DNA of 64,000 nt from Rhodococcus jostii NBRC 16295. Its GTDB lineage: Bacteria; Actinomycetota; Actinomycetes; Mycobacteriales; Mycobacteriaceae. Below the pieces are notes generated by a model, which saw nothing but the letters and a program-made list of their open reading frames with translations, had not been told where the DNA came from and searched no databases. The number at the start of each line of letters is the position of its first letter. Position 1 is the stretch's first letter. The stretch is taken from positions 54,170 to 118,169 of the forward strand of contig NZ_BCWY01000025.1 of NCBI RefSeq assembly GCF_001894825.1, given 5' to 3'. This document shows positions 54,874-63,899 of this stretch, piece after piece. The position numbers and the translations under genes are program-made.

Positions 54874-55249
54874 CCACCTCCAGGCCGATGTAGGCGTAGT
54901 GCGCGTGCGAACGGGGAACCTCCTCACCGGCGAGGACGCGGTCGGATCGACGTGTCAGCCGGGGCCGAACACCCACCAGTTGCACCACGAGTACCGCGAC
55001 CGCCGTCGCTCCTGCTACCAGCACCCCGGCAGGCAGCCCGCCGACGAGGAGCCCGGCAACGAGCAGTGCCGCCCAGACCACCTCGGTGACATTCAGGGCA
55101 CGGAACACGAGCCGGCCGATCCCCAACCCGAGCCGCACCGTCACCCCGGGTGCGCGGAACTTCAGCGGCGCCTCGAGAAACGAGATCGCGACCACCATCC
55201 CCAGCCAGACGAAGGTCACCGCGATCGAGACGGCATGCGCTGCGGTCAT
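54824..55249 (-). CDS. Small four-helix membrane protein
   Basis: A 141-residue integral membrane protein with four hydrophobic helices and a central charged loop (GVRPRLTRRSDRVLAGEEVP). It has no family name I can assign with certainty; conserved-looking features are FLEAPLKFRAPGV in the first loop and HAHYAYIGLEVVKV before the last helix, which resemble small actinobacterial membrane proteins of unknown function. It overlaps the histidine phosphatase 3' end tail to tail by 50 bases, unusual in a window where most convergent genes are separated by hairpins. Confidence 0.75.
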   Translation of the reverse strand: MTAAHAVSIAVTFVWLGMVVAISFLEAPLKFRAPGVTVRLGLGIGRLVFRALNVTEVVWAALLVAGLLVGGLPAGVLVAGATAVAVLVVQLVGVRPRLTRRSDRVLAGEEVPRSHAHYAYIGLEVVKVVALLVTGMLLLGA

Positions 55250-55357
55250 CTGTCGTCCCCTCTTCTCCTGTGCCCGATCAGCTCGCTACGTATTGTCCCC
55301 CGCCTCACGCGTCGTGAACGGGAGGACCAGACGGGACGGGTGCGCCGAATCGCGGTT

Positions 55358-56275
55358 CTACGCGTGCGGGGCCGCGTCTTCGGGACGGCCGGGCCAGACA
55401 CGTTCTGCAAGGGAGAGGACCGGAGGCAGAGCCGGGTTGTCCGAGGCCGGGCGCCACGCCATGCGCAGGTGGATCGGCAGGGTCTCGTCGAGCACCCGTA
55501 GGAAGTGCACATGCGGGTCCGTCACGTTCTCCGCCACGGACGACACCGTCAGGGAGCATCCGACTTCGGCTCCCACCAGTGCCATGGCGGTCCACGAATC
55601 GGGTGCCCGTTGCACGATGTCGGGATCGAACCCCGCCCCCAGGCTCAGCCTGCGCAGCCGGTCACCCAGTACCGAGCCCTCGTGTGGAGGCAGGGCCACG
55701 AACGGCTCTCCGGCAAGCTCCGCCATGTACACCTCCTGTTTCGAGGCGAGCGGGTGCGATGCCGGGACGGCCACGACGAGGTGTTCCTCGACGAGGATGC
55801 GGGATTTGACGCCGGCGGGCACGAAATCCCACCGGCCGAGGCTGACGTCGACCTCGCCCCGGAGAACCCGGGCGAGGGCCGGGAGTGCGAAATCCTGACT
55901 GTAGAGCCGAAATTCAATCCCCGGGTGAGCCTTCCTGACCTCCCGGGCGAGCACTCCCACGAGTACGTGGGTCGACGCACCGGCGTAGGCGAACGTGACC
56001 GTCCCGGCCTCCCCACGATCGGCGGCCAGCACGGTGGCGCGGGCCCGTCGCTCGGCGGCGAGCATCTCCTGGGCGGGCGCCACCAGCGCCGTTCCTGACG
56101 CGGTCAACCGGACGCTGCGGGTGCTCCGGATGAAGAGGTCGGTTCCGAGGTCGCGCTCGAGTTGTCGCACGATCCGGCTGACCGGCGGCTGCGCGAGGTG
56201 GAGCCGCTCGGCGGCCCGCGCGAAATGCAGTTCCTCGGCCACGGCGAGGAACACCCGCAGTTGTTGGAAATCCAT
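55358..56275 (-). CDS. LysR-family regulator of CoA-transferase
   Basis: A 305-residue LysR-type protein: winged helix DFQQLRVFLAVAEELHFARA (2-21) and an effector domain from about 90. Its start codon is six bases from a perfect 25-bp AT-rich palindrome, and the divergent CoA-transferase begins 106 bp away, a standard LysR activator layout with self-repression. The ligand is probably a carboxylic acid handled by the CoA-transferase. Confidence 0.9.
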   Translation of the reverse strand: MDFQQLRVFLAVAEELHFARAAERLHLAQPPVSRIVRQLERDLGTDLFIRSTRSVRLTASGTALVAPAQEMLAAERRARATVLAADRGEAGTVTFAYAGASTHVLVGVLAREVRKAHPGIEFRLYSQDFALPALARVLRGEVDVSLGRWDFVPAGVKSRILVEEHLVVAVPASHPLASKQEVYMAELAGEPFVALPPHEGSVLGDRLRRLSLGAGFDPDIVQRAPDSWTAMALVGAEVGCSLTVSSVAENVTDPHVHFLRVLDETLPIHLRMAWRPASDNPALPPVLSLAERVWPGRPEDAAPHA

Positions 56276-56280
56276 AACCG

Positions 56281-56305
56281 AATTATTTCATGAATTGAAA
56301 TAATT
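56281..56305. promoter_or_regulatory. Palindromic LysR operator
   Basis: Perfect inverted repeat, AATTATTTCA (56281-56290) and TGAAATAATT (56296-56305) with a 5-base centre. It contains T-N11-A spacing as in LysR boxes. Strongly AT-rich in a GC-rich region, it sits between the divergent LysR and CoA-transferase genes. Confidence 0.75.
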
Positions 56306-56381
56306 GTGCCACCAGTAAGTATTGGACGCCGCGTAATGGCGGTGGGATGGTTGAGGGGATTTCCCACATGGAAGAAGACTC

Positions 56382-57626
56382 ATGACACTGCAGAGCAACG
56401 ACACCGCCTTCGCCCCGGAGGCGACCGAGGATCGGCAACCGGGACGACCGCATCAGGATGCCTTCGGCCGCACCGCAAGCGGGCCGTTGGCCGGAATCGT
56501 TGTCGCCGACTTCAGCCGGGTCCTTGCCGGGCCGTACTGCACCATGCTTCTGGCAGACATGGGCGCCACCGTCATCAAGGTGGAGGGCCCGTCCGGTGAT
56601 GAAACACGTGCGTGGAAACCGCCGGTCTTCGACGGCCAGTCCACGTATTACCTGTCGATCAACCGGAACAAGAGGTCGATCGCGTTGGACTTCGGCGACC
56701 CCGACGATCTCGAGACGGCCCGCGGGATTGCCGAGAGCGCCGACGTCGTCGTCGAGAACTTCAAGCCCGGCGGACTGGACCGCTTCGGCCTGGATCATGC
56801 GTCCATCGCGGAACGCAATCCCGCTGTCGTGTATGCGTCGATCACCGGATTCGGCTCGGCCGGAGGAGCCGCCCTGCCTGGATACGACCTGCTCGTCCAG
56901 GCGATGTCCGGACTGATGAGCCTCACCGGAGATCCGGAGTTCCCCGCCTACCGCTCCGGCGTCGCGGTCTTCGACGTCATCACCGGACTCCATGCGGCCA
57001 TCGGCGTCCTCTCCGCGCTGCACGAGCGCGACCGGAGTGGCCGCGGCCAGCGCATCGAAGTGAACCTCATGTCCTCGGCGTTGTCGGGCATGGTCAATCA
57101 GACCGCCGGGTTCCTGCTCAGCGGAAATGTGCCGACCCGCATGGGCAATGAGCATCCCAGCATCTACCCCTACGAGCCGCTGCCCACCGCGGACGGCGAC
57201 ATCGTCCTGGCCATCGGAAACGATCGGCAGTTCCGGACATTGTGCGATGTCATCGGCGCCCACGACTTGGCCACGGACCCCCGGTTTGCGACACCGCCGG
57301 ACCGCAGCCACAATCGTTCGGAACTGCGCCCCATCCTGCAGGAACTGTTGGCCGCCAAGCCCGCGTCCGAATGGTTCGACATCTTCACCGAGGCACGGTT
57401 GCCGTGCGCACCGATCAACGACGTCCGCGGCGGAATCGAATTCGCGCAGCGCCTCGGGCTGGAACCGGTCGTGGCGGTCGGAGACGGTGACGACGCGCTT
57501 CCCGGGGTCCGCAACCCGATCACATTCTCGGCGACGCCGGCCAGCTACGACCTCGTGCCGCCCGGCATCGACGCCGACCGGGGTGACATCCTCGAGTGGC
57601 TGTGCTCGGCGGAACCACGAACATAG
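56382..57626 (+). CDS. Class III CoA-transferase (CaiB/BaiF), third
   Basis: A 414-residue family III CoA-transferase. Signatures are IVVADFSRVLAGPYCTMLLA, ENFKPGGLDRFG and GYDLLVQAMSGLMSLTG with the catalytic aspartate of the family. It stands alone opposite a LysR regulator, with no dehydrogenase or hydratase next to it. Its stop codon abuts the end of a transposase relic (AGCATGTCTGCC), so further operon genes may have been lost, and the last residues may have been altered by the insertion. Confidence 0.9.
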   Translation: MTLQSNDTAFAPEATEDRQPGRPHQDAFGRTASGPLAGIVVADFSRVLAGPYCTMLLADMGATVIKVEGPSGDETRAWKPPVFDGQSTYYLSINRNKRSIALDFGDPDDLETARGIAESADVVVENFKPGGLDRFGLDHASIAERNPAVVYASITGFGSAGGAALPGYDLLVQAMSGLMSLTGDPEFPAYRSGVAVFDVITGLHAAIGVLSALHERDRSGRGQRIEVNLMSSALSGMVNQTAGFLLSGNVPTRMGNEHPSIYPYEPLPTADGDIVLAIGNDRQFRTLCDVIGAHDLATDPRFATPPDRSHNRSELRPILQELLAAKPASEWFDIFTEARLPCAPINDVRGGIEFAQRLGLEPVVAVGDGDDALPGVRNPITFSATPASYDLVPPGIDADRGDILEWLCSAEPRT

Positions 57627-57900
57627 AGCATGTCTGCCAATTGCGGACGCTGTGATGGATGACGGGCGCCGCCAGGGATATGCCGCAGAGGTAAGTGGTG
57701 GCGTACTTGTCGTAGTGAATAGCGACTGCGCGCCATTGCTCGAGACGCCCGAAGCCACGCTCGATGGTGTTGCGTTCGCGATAGCGAGCCTTGTCGAAAG
57801 CGGGTGGTCGACCTACAAGACGGGCTCGATCACAGCCCACAGGTCTTTGGAGATCTCATCTGCACGAAACACTCACACACGATCCCGCACTCGAGCCCGG
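57627..57900 (-). mobile_element. IS5-type insertion sequence relic, internally deleted
   Basis: Minus-strand remains of a transposase. The 5' piece reads ADEISKDLWAVIEPVL then a stop (57813-57815). The 3' piece reads GRPPAFDKARYRERNTIE and RGFGRLEQWRAVA then YDKYATTYL and AAPVIHH, the C-terminal DDE-type core of IS5-family transposases. The middle, with the catalytic acidic residues, is missing. One terminus (AGCATGTCTGCCAATTGC) lies against the CoA-transferase stop; I could not see the matching terminus on the other side. It is not capable of transposing by itself. Confidence 0.75.
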
Positions 57901-57918
57901 TCATTCAGCACACCTGCT

Positions 57919-58373
57919 CTACGGGACAGGGAAGGTGGCGAGCCCCGGGTTGACCAGTATCTGGTACCCGTCGACAGGGGGGTATGCGCCGACGTCGGCA
58001 ACCGCGGCGATCGTGCCGCTGCCGGTGACGACCGTCGCGGGGGCGTATCGGCACCGATCCTCCGGTGCGGTGGGCCGACTGTGGTCGGTCTCCACGAGTC
58101 GGAGGGCGGTGGTGCCGGCGACGCCGGTGGTCAGATTCCGCCAGTTCACCGACACGGCGACGCAGTAGGTCGAGTTCGTCGCTGAACGCTCCGCCGCAAA
58201 GGTCACCATCCTGCGACGAACCGCACCGGGACCTGGAACGCCGTGGTCGTCGCAGCCGGGACCGTCGGCGTGTTCGCCATCGCGGTGGCGGACGAGCAGA
58301 GCGGGACCGCGAGGACCGCCACGGATGCCGCGGCCCAGGCTACGAACGAACGACGAATTGCTGCACGACGCAC
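57919..58373 (-). pseudogene. Frameshifted small secreted protein
   Basis: A GTG at 58373 with GAGAGG upstream opens a 56-residue frame: a signal peptide (FVAWAAASVAVLAVPLCSSA, cut near AMA-N), then PTVPAATTTAFQVPVRFVAG and a stop at 58203. The second frame starts at an ATG at 58209 overlapping that stop and runs 96 residues (STYCVAVSVNWRNLTTG) to 57919. The strand-rich second part has no signal peptide of its own and reads as the mature domain, so a single-base frameshift is the simplest explanation; programmed or coupled translation of two proteins is less likely. Family unknown. It lies next to the IS relic. Confidence 0.55.
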
Positions 58374-58423
58374 GGCGTCAGCCTCTCGTGTTGGATCTAT
58401 CCCGACCCTGGTGCAGTGTCAGG

Positions 58424-59314
58424 CTACTCGCCTGGAGGCAGTGCGGACCTGACAACAGCGAGCGGGACAGGCCCCCGGGCACCTGCTACGCGGCGCTCGT
58501 CATCCATCATCTCGTCGGCACAAGCAGACACGCTCTCATCGGCGCCGAGCAGCGCACGCGCCTGAAGGATCGCCTGTTCGACGTCGTCGTCAAGATTTGC
58601 GGCGGGCAGTGACCCGAGTTCGCCGCGGAGCAGTCCGACGTCCTTGAGCAGCAGGTCGTACTGGACGTCGACGAGGTTGTCACTCATCCAGCTCTGGCCG
58701 GTCGACACGCCGATCACCTCGAAAAGGTCCTTGGCCGGTACCCCGTGTTCGGCTGAGAGGTTGAGCATCCGTGCGGTGGCGGCCAGGTTGTAGGTGGCCA
58801 GCGCATTGTTGAGGAGCTTCACCAGGGCCGGCTGGCCGTAGGACTCCATCCGGAAGACGCGGCCGGAGATGTCGGCCAGCAGCCGGTCCTCCGCAGGGAC
58901 GGTGGCGGGTCCGGCGAGGAAGATGGTCATCGAGCCTTGGCGGGCACCCTGGGGGCCACCCGAGACAGGGGCCTCGAAGACGCGCCAGTTGCCCCGGGCC
59001 GAGGACATGATCTTCCGGGCGTCCGCGGGCGCGAGCGTGGTGTGGACGAAGACGGTCAGCGGCCGCGCGGTGTGGTCCTGGAGCGCCGTGAACACGGACG
59101 AGACCTGGTCCGCCAGCCGCACCGCGACGTGGACGCTGTCGACGGACGGCCAATCGAGTGTCGCCAGGTCGCTGCCGGCCGGCGACGCGGTCTCCTCCGA
59201 CCACTCGCGGACGCGCTCGGTGTTGAAGTCGTAGCCGTACACCTCCTGCCCCAGCTGGGCGAGATGTGCGCCGATGTTTCCGCCGATGGGTCCGAGTCCG
59301 ATTACCACATGCAA
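58424..59314 (-). CDS. Beta-hydroxyacid dehydrogenase-like oxidoreductase
   Basis: A 296-residue NAD(P)-dependent enzyme of the 3-hydroxyisobutyrate/6-phosphogluconate dehydrogenase family. Cofactor motif GLGPIGGNIG (6-15), substrate loop APVSGGPQGARQGSMT (115-130) and catalytic Lys166 (ALVKLLNN). The start is a TTG at 59314: GAGGAA lies six bases upstream and the Rossmann strand begins at once, while longer readings add unsuited sequence. It is the last gene of the cyclohexanone-monooxygenase-type operon, so it may oxidise a hydroxyacid released from the lactone; this is inference. Confidence 0.85.
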   Translation of the reverse strand: MHVVIGLGPIGGNIGAHLAQLGQEVYGYDFNTERVREWSEETASPAGSDLATLDWPSVDSVHVAVRLADQVSSVFTALQDHTARPLTVFVHTTLAPADARKIMSSARGNWRVFEAPVSGGPQGARQGSMTIFLAGPATVPAEDRLLADISGRVFRMESYGQPALVKLLNNALATYNLAATARMLNLSAEHGVPAKDLFEVIGVSTGQSWMSDNLVDVQYDLLLKDVGLLRGELGSLPAANLDDDVEQAILQARALLGADESVSACADEMMDDERRVAGARGPVPLAVVRSALPPGE

Positions 59315-59437
59315 GAGCGTTCCTCGAGTGTGAGAGAGAAAGTTGTGAGAGAAGATGCCGGACCGGCATAGCAAGTCATCGAGCTGTCGGCGGGTTCGGC
59401 GGGCGTCATGAGGACGCCGTGGTGGGGCGAAATCGGC

Positions 59438-59851
59438 TCAGTCCGTGGGGAACTCCGCATCGAGACCACGCTCTGCCATGACCTGCTTGACGAGGGTCAG
59501 GCCGTTGAGCACGCGCGGGAACCCGACGTAGGGGATGCACTGGATCAAGGCCCCGACGATCTTCTCTTTGGTCAGGCCCACATTGAAGCCGGTGTTGATG
59601 TGCAACTTCAACTGGGGTTCGGTGCCCAGAGCGACCAGCGTGGAGATGGTCACCATCGTCTGCTCTTGCTGGGTCAGGCTGGTTCGGGAATAGATGTCTC
59701 CGAAGGCGAAGGAGACGATGTAGTCGGACAGGTCCGCGTCCAGGCTCTTGTAGGACTCCACAAGCTTGACGTGGTCGAAGGTGTTCGTGTGCTCGGGGGA
59801 AACGAGCTCCATCATGCGGTCGAGGCCGCGCTGGTAGCGATCTGTGGTCAT
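59438..59851 (-). CDS. Carboxymuconolactone decarboxylase-family protein
   Basis: A 137-residue, all-helical AhpD/CMD-fold protein. The core is EQTMVTISTLVALGTEPQLK, LHINTGFNVGLTKEKIVGAL and IQCIPYVGFPRVLNGL. The redox CxxC of AhpD is absent, so it fits the decarboxylase/lactonase side of the family. Its start overlaps the aldehyde dehydrogenase stop by four bases. Its role beside a lactone-forming monooxygenase could be lactone or enol-ester handling; not established. Confidence 0.88.
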   Translation of the reverse strand: MTTDRYQRGLDRMMELVSPEHTNTFDHVKLVESYKSLDADLSDYIVSFAFGDIYSRTSLTQQEQTMVTISTLVALGTEPQLKLHINTGFNVGLTKEKIVGALIQCIPYVGFPRVLNGLTLVKQVMAERGLDAEFPTD

Positions 59852-61242
59852 GCGGGTATTCCTTTCTTTCCCTGCGGATTTCGAATCAACTTCTTGTTGG
59901 CGAATTCGTTGAAGCCGAACTTGGCGAGCTCGCGGCCGAACCCCGACCCCTTGACACCGCCGAACGGCAGATCGGGCGAACTCTTGCTGGTGCCGTTGAT
60001 CCAGACCATGCCGGTCTCGAGTTCCTCGGCCACGCGGTCGGCCTTGTCCGGGTCCGAGGTGAACACGCTGGATGAGAGGCCGAACGGGGAGTCGTTGGCC
60101 AGGTCGATCGCCTCGTCCATCGAACCGACACAGTGCACGACCGCTACCGGGCCGAACAGTTCCTCGCTGAAGGCGCGCATGTCGCGGGTGACGCCCGCCA
60201 GGACGGTAGGCGGGTAGTAGGCTCCGGCCCCCTCCGGCCGGTTGCCGCCCAACAGCACCTCGGCCCCGCGGGAGATCGCGTCCTGGACAAGCTCGTCCAG
60301 TTCCTCAACCCCCGCGTTCGATGCCAGCGGTCCGAGCTTCGTGTCGGGGCTGGTCGGGTCGCCGGGCTGCCAGCCGGCCATCCCGTCGACGAATTTACCG
60401 ACGAACTCCTCGTACACGCGTTCATCCACGAGGAACCGCTTCGACGCGGTGCACGCCTGCCCGCCGTTACCGAGCCGACCGACGACGGCAGCGGCCGCCG
60501 CCGCATCGACATCGGCGTCGTCGAGCACCAGGAACGGATCCGAGCCACCGAGTTCGAGCACGCACTTCTTCATGTGTCGTCCGGCGACCTCGCCGACGGC
60601 GGACCCGGCCTTCTCGGATCCGGTGAGCGACACACCCTGGACACGAGGATCAGCAACGGTATTCGCGACGTGCGCCGAGGAGATGAAGGCATTGAGGTAC
60701 ACACCCGCGGGCAACCCGGCCTCGGCCAGGACCCGTTCGATCGCGAGAGCGGACTGCGGGCAATTCCGCGCATGCTTGAGGATGATCGTGTTGCCCAAAG
60801 CGATGTTCGGGGCCGCGAAACGGGCCACCTGGTAGTAGGGGAAGTTCCACGGCATGACCCCGACCAGCGGGCCGATCGGCTCCGTACGCACGACGGCCGT
60901 CCCGGACCCTGTGATGTCGAGGGGCTCGTCGGCGATGTACTCCTCCACATGGTCGGCGTAGAACTGGTAGATCGAGGCGACCAGCGCCACCTCCCCCTTG
61001 GCCTGCGCGATCGGCTTGCCCATTTCCAAGGTGAGGATCTTCGCCAGCTCGTCGGCCTGCTCCCGGTGGATCTCGGCGGCCCGGGTCAGGACGGTGCGGC
61101 GCTGCTCCAAGGGCGTGGTGCGCCAGGAGCGGTAGGCGGCCGTGCTACGTCCGATGAGATCGTCCAGCTCCGCATCCGAGATCTCCGGGTACTGCGCAAT
61201 CTGATCCCCGGTGACCGGGTCGATGGTGGTGTACACACCCAT
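59848..61242 (-). CDS. NAD(P)-dependent aldehyde dehydrogenase
   Basis: A 464-residue aldehyde dehydrogenase of the succinate-semialdehyde type. General base Glu230 (VLELGGSDPF), nucleophile Cys264 (NGGQACTASKRF), PWNFPYYQ at 131-138 and the C-terminal PFGGVKGSGFGRELAKFG are present. It oxidises an aldehyde to an acid. In this operon it could take the 6-oxohexanoate-type semialdehyde produced after lactone opening to the dicarboxylate, as ChnE does in cyclohexanol breakdown. AGGAG precedes the ATG. Confidence 0.92.
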   Translation of the reverse strand: MGVYTTIDPVTGDQIAQYPEISDAELDDLIGRSTAAYRSWRTTPLEQRRTVLTRAAEIHREQADELAKILTLEMGKPIAQAKGEVALVASIYQFYADHVEEYIADEPLDITGSGTAVVRTEPIGPLVGVMPWNFPYYQVARFAAPNIALGNTIILKHARNCPQSALAIERVLAEAGLPAGVYLNAFISSAHVANTVADPRVQGVSLTGSEKAGSAVGEVAGRHMKKCVLELGGSDPFLVLDDADVDAAAAAAVVGRLGNGGQACTASKRFLVDERVYEEFVGKFVDGMAGWQPGDPTSPDTKLGPLASNAGVEELDELVQDAISRGAEVLLGGNRPEGAGAYYPPTVLAGVTRDMRAFSEELFGPVAVVHCVGSMDEAIDLANDSPFGLSSSVFTSDPDKADRVAEELETGMVWINGTSKSSPDLPFGGVKGSGFGRELAKFGFNEFANKKLIRNPQGKKGIPA

Positions 61243-61273
61243 GGGTGGTTCTCCTGTGTGGTTGAGAAGGGCG

Positions 61274-62899
61274 TCAGGCCGGGATGGTGTCGGCTGATTT
61301 CAACGCGAAGCCGCGGTAGCCGTCGGCGGTGATGTCGGTCAGGACGCCGCGGTAGTTGCCCAGGCCGCCCAGGTAGAACAGAACGCTCGGCTTCTTGCCC
61401 GGGATGTTCGCGCCGAAAATCCACGAGTCGACCTTCGTGAACACCGTCATGTTGGCGATCTCGGTGCAGGTCTCGGTCCATTCGGCCTCGGCCTCCGGCG
61501 TGGGCTCGATCGCGCGCAGCCCGGCGCGCTCGGCGTAGTCGATCGTCTCGCTGATCCACTCGACCTGCGTCTCGATGCTCGGCGGCAGGTTCGTAAACGG
61601 GCCGTTGGGTCCCAGCACCATGAACCAGTTGGGAAAGTTCGCGGTGGAGATGCCCAGGTAGCTGGTGGGCTGCCCGCCCCAGTGATCGTTGATGTTCAGG
61701 CCGCCCCGGCCGCGGATCTCCATCCGCCGGTAGGTGCCGTCCACCGCGTCGAATCCTGTGGCAAAGACGAGCACATCCAGCTCGTGCAGGACCCCGTCCT
61801 CGGTCACCACACCCTTGGCGGTGACCTCGCGAATCGGATTCTCCTTGATGGCAACGGCTTCCACGTTCGACCGGTTGAAGACCTGGTAGTAGCCGTCGTC
61901 ACAGAGCGGGCGCCGGGCGAACAAGCCGGTCGGTGTCAACTTGCGGGCGGTTTCCGGGTCCTCGATCGTCTCGGCGATCTTGGAACGGATGAAGGACGCT
62001 GCGGTCTCGTTGGCTTCCTCGTCGGTGGCGATGTCACCGAACGTGGCGAACATGAAGCGGAAACCGCCGCCGTGCTGCCAGGCCTCCTCGTAGACGCGGT
62101 TGCGTTCCTCCTCCGAGACGCTCATCGCCGGCACGGCAGACTCCTCGAAGCCGAAGGCCACAGACGAACCCTTGACCTGCGTCCAGATCCCCTCGTACTC
62201 CGCCTTGACCGCATCGATCTGCTCCGCGGTCACGGGACGCTTACCAACGGGAACGGAGTACTGCGGGGTCCGGACGAACACGGTGAGGTGCTCGACCTCC
62301 GGCGCCAGGGCCGTGATGACCTGCTGGCCAGTGGAACCGGTGCCGATGACCCCGACGCGGCGACCGGCGAGATCCTTGCCCTCGGGCCAGGCGGCGGTGT
62401 GGATGGTTTCGCCCTCGAAGGTGTCCAGACCGGGCAGGTTCGGGAGATTGATGGCCGAGAGCAGTCCGACGGCGTTGACGACGTAGCTGGCCCGGTACAC
62501 GGCGCCGGTGTCGGTGGTGACCTCCCACAGGCCCTCGTCGTCCAGGTAGATCGCGGACCTGACCTCGGTGCCGAACCGGAAGTGGCGGCGCAGGTCGAAA
62601 CGGTCGACGACACCCTCGAGGTATTCCAGGATCTCGGGCTGGGTGATGTACGTGTGCTTCCAGGTGCCGTCCTGCAGCAGGTCGGAATCGAAGGAGAAGC
62701 GGTAGACGTGGCTTTCGGTGTCGGAGAGGGCACCCGGGTAGCGGTTCCAGTACCAGGTGCCGCCGGGGCCCTCAGCCTTGTCGAAACCGACTGTGGTGAG
62801 GCCGAGTTCGTTGTGCAGCTTGTGGACGGCGTAGATCCCACCGAATCCGGCGCCGATGACGACGGCGTCGACGATGTGGGGGGTGGTCTGTGCAGGCAT
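61274..62899 (-). CDS. Cyclohexanone monooxygenase-like BVMO
   Basis: A 541-residue type I Baeyer-Villiger monooxygenase, very near the 543 residues of Acinetobacter cyclohexanone monooxygenase. FAD site GAGFGG (16-21), GGTWYWNRYPGA (46-57), fingerprint FEGETIHTAAWP (161-172), NADPH site GTGSTG (186-191), and a late ATGFDAVDG. It inserts oxygen next to a ketone to give a lactone or ester. ATG at 62899 follows AGGAG. It lies between an esterase and an aldehyde dehydrogenase in a five-gene operon, the gene set expected for cyclic ketone cleavage. Ring size preference is not readable. Confidence 0.93.
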   Translation of the reverse strand: MPAQTTPHIVDAVVIGAGFGGIYAVHKLHNELGLTTVGFDKAEGPGGTWYWNRYPGALSDTESHVYRFSFDSDLLQDGTWKHTYITQPEILEYLEGVVDRFDLRRHFRFGTEVRSAIYLDDEGLWEVTTDTGAVYRASYVVNAVGLLSAINLPNLPGLDTFEGETIHTAAWPEGKDLAGRRVGVIGTGSTGQQVITALAPEVEHLTVFVRTPQYSVPVGKRPVTAEQIDAVKAEYEGIWTQVKGSSVAFGFEESAVPAMSVSEEERNRVYEEAWQHGGGFRFMFATFGDIATDEEANETAASFIRSKIAETIEDPETARKLTPTGLFARRPLCDDGYYQVFNRSNVEAVAIKENPIREVTAKGVVTEDGVLHELDVLVFATGFDAVDGTYRRMEIRGRGGLNINDHWGGQPTSYLGISTANFPNWFMVLGPNGPFTNLPPSIETQVEWISETIDYAERAGLRAIEPTPEAEAEWTETCTEIANMTVFTKVDSWIFGANIPGKKPSVLFYLGGLGNYRGVLTDITADGYRGFALKSADTIPA

Positions 62900-62963
62900 G
62901 GCGAACTCCTGTGTCGTTCTGATGCAGGGAAAGTAGCGGTGAAAGATGAAGGGGCCCAGGTAG

Positions 62964-63899
62964 TTACTTGCGGTACCAGGCGGCGAGCTTCTCGAACTCC
63001 TCGGCCACGAGGGCGGATCGTCCGGCGAGGAACGGGTAGACGTGCTGCTGGCCTTCCCCGATCGACAGGGTGACATCCACACCTGATGCCGCGGCACGCT
63101 CCTCCAGGCGGGTGGTGTTGTCGAGGAGCGACTCGACGCTGCCTGCCGTGAGGTAGAGCCGCGGGAAACCGGTGAAGTCGGCGTGCAGCGGGTTCGCCAG
63201 CGGGGTCTTCGGGTCGATCGTGTCCCCGAGGACGCCGGCGATCATGCCTTCGAGCAGTTCGGGGGTGATCAGGGCGTCGGTGTCGTTGTTGGTGACGAGG
63301 GTTTCGCCCTTGTTCTCCATGTCGAGCCACGGGGAGAAGGCGATGACCCCGCCGGGGCCGTGCTTGCCCTGTTCCTTCAGGGCCAGGGCAATGGCGATGG
63401 CGAGGTTGCCGCCGGCGGAATCACCGATGGTGGTGATTGCCTGCGGGGCGATGCCGGATGCGACGAGAGCATCGAACGCGGCCACACCGTCCTCGACCTG
63501 GGCCGGGTGCTGAAACTCGGGGGCGCGGCGGTAGTCGAGCACGAAGCTGACGGAGCCGAGCGCCTTGGCGACGTGGGCGGCGAGCTTGCGGTGGCTGGCG
63601 GCCGAGCCGACGGCGAACCCGCCGCCGTGCGTGTAGAGGAGCACCTTGGACATGTCCGCTCCGTCCGGCAGGCACCAGATGCCCGGGACTCCGCCGACGG
63701 TGTCCTCGCGGTACGTCACGCCCTCCGGCTCGACGGTCGGCTGGTGCCACTCGTCGAACATGGAACGGAACAGGCGCATGGTCAGGTCGGGCGTCGCCGC
63801 CATGATCTGGGACCAATCGGCGTAGAGGTCGCGCAGCACGTCCCGGCCCTCGGCATCGGCGGTAGTGACGCTGAGCTGTTCGGAGATGTTGGTGGTCAT
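62964..63899 (-). CDS. Alpha/beta hydrolase, HSL-type esterase/lactonase
   Basis: A 311-residue serine hydrolase of the hormone-sensitive-lipase type: oxyanion motif HGGGFAVG (91-98), nucleophile Ser161 in GDSAGGN, then an aspartate in the LTAGSVESLLDNTT region and His near QQHVYPFL. It is first in the operon before the cyclohexanone-monooxygenase-like gene, so it most likely opens the lactone product, like ChnC. AAGG precedes the ATG. The remaining 100 bases of the window are upstream leader; I see no further gene start in them. Confidence 0.9.
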   Translation of the reverse strand: MTTNISEQLSVTTADAEGRDVLRDLYADWSQIMAATPDLTMRLFRSMFDEWHQPTVEPEGVTYREDTVGGVPGIWCLPDGADMSKVLLYTHGGGFAVGSAASHRKLAAHVAKALGSVSFVLDYRRAPEFQHPAQVEDGVAAFDALVASGIAPQAITTIGDSAGGNLAIAIALALKEQGKHGPGGVIAFSPWLDMENKGETLVTNNDTDALITPELLEGMIAGVLGDTIDPKTPLANPLHADFTGFPRLYLTAGSVESLLDNTTRLEERAAASGVDVTLSIGEGQQHVYPFLAGRSALVAEEFEKLAAWYRK

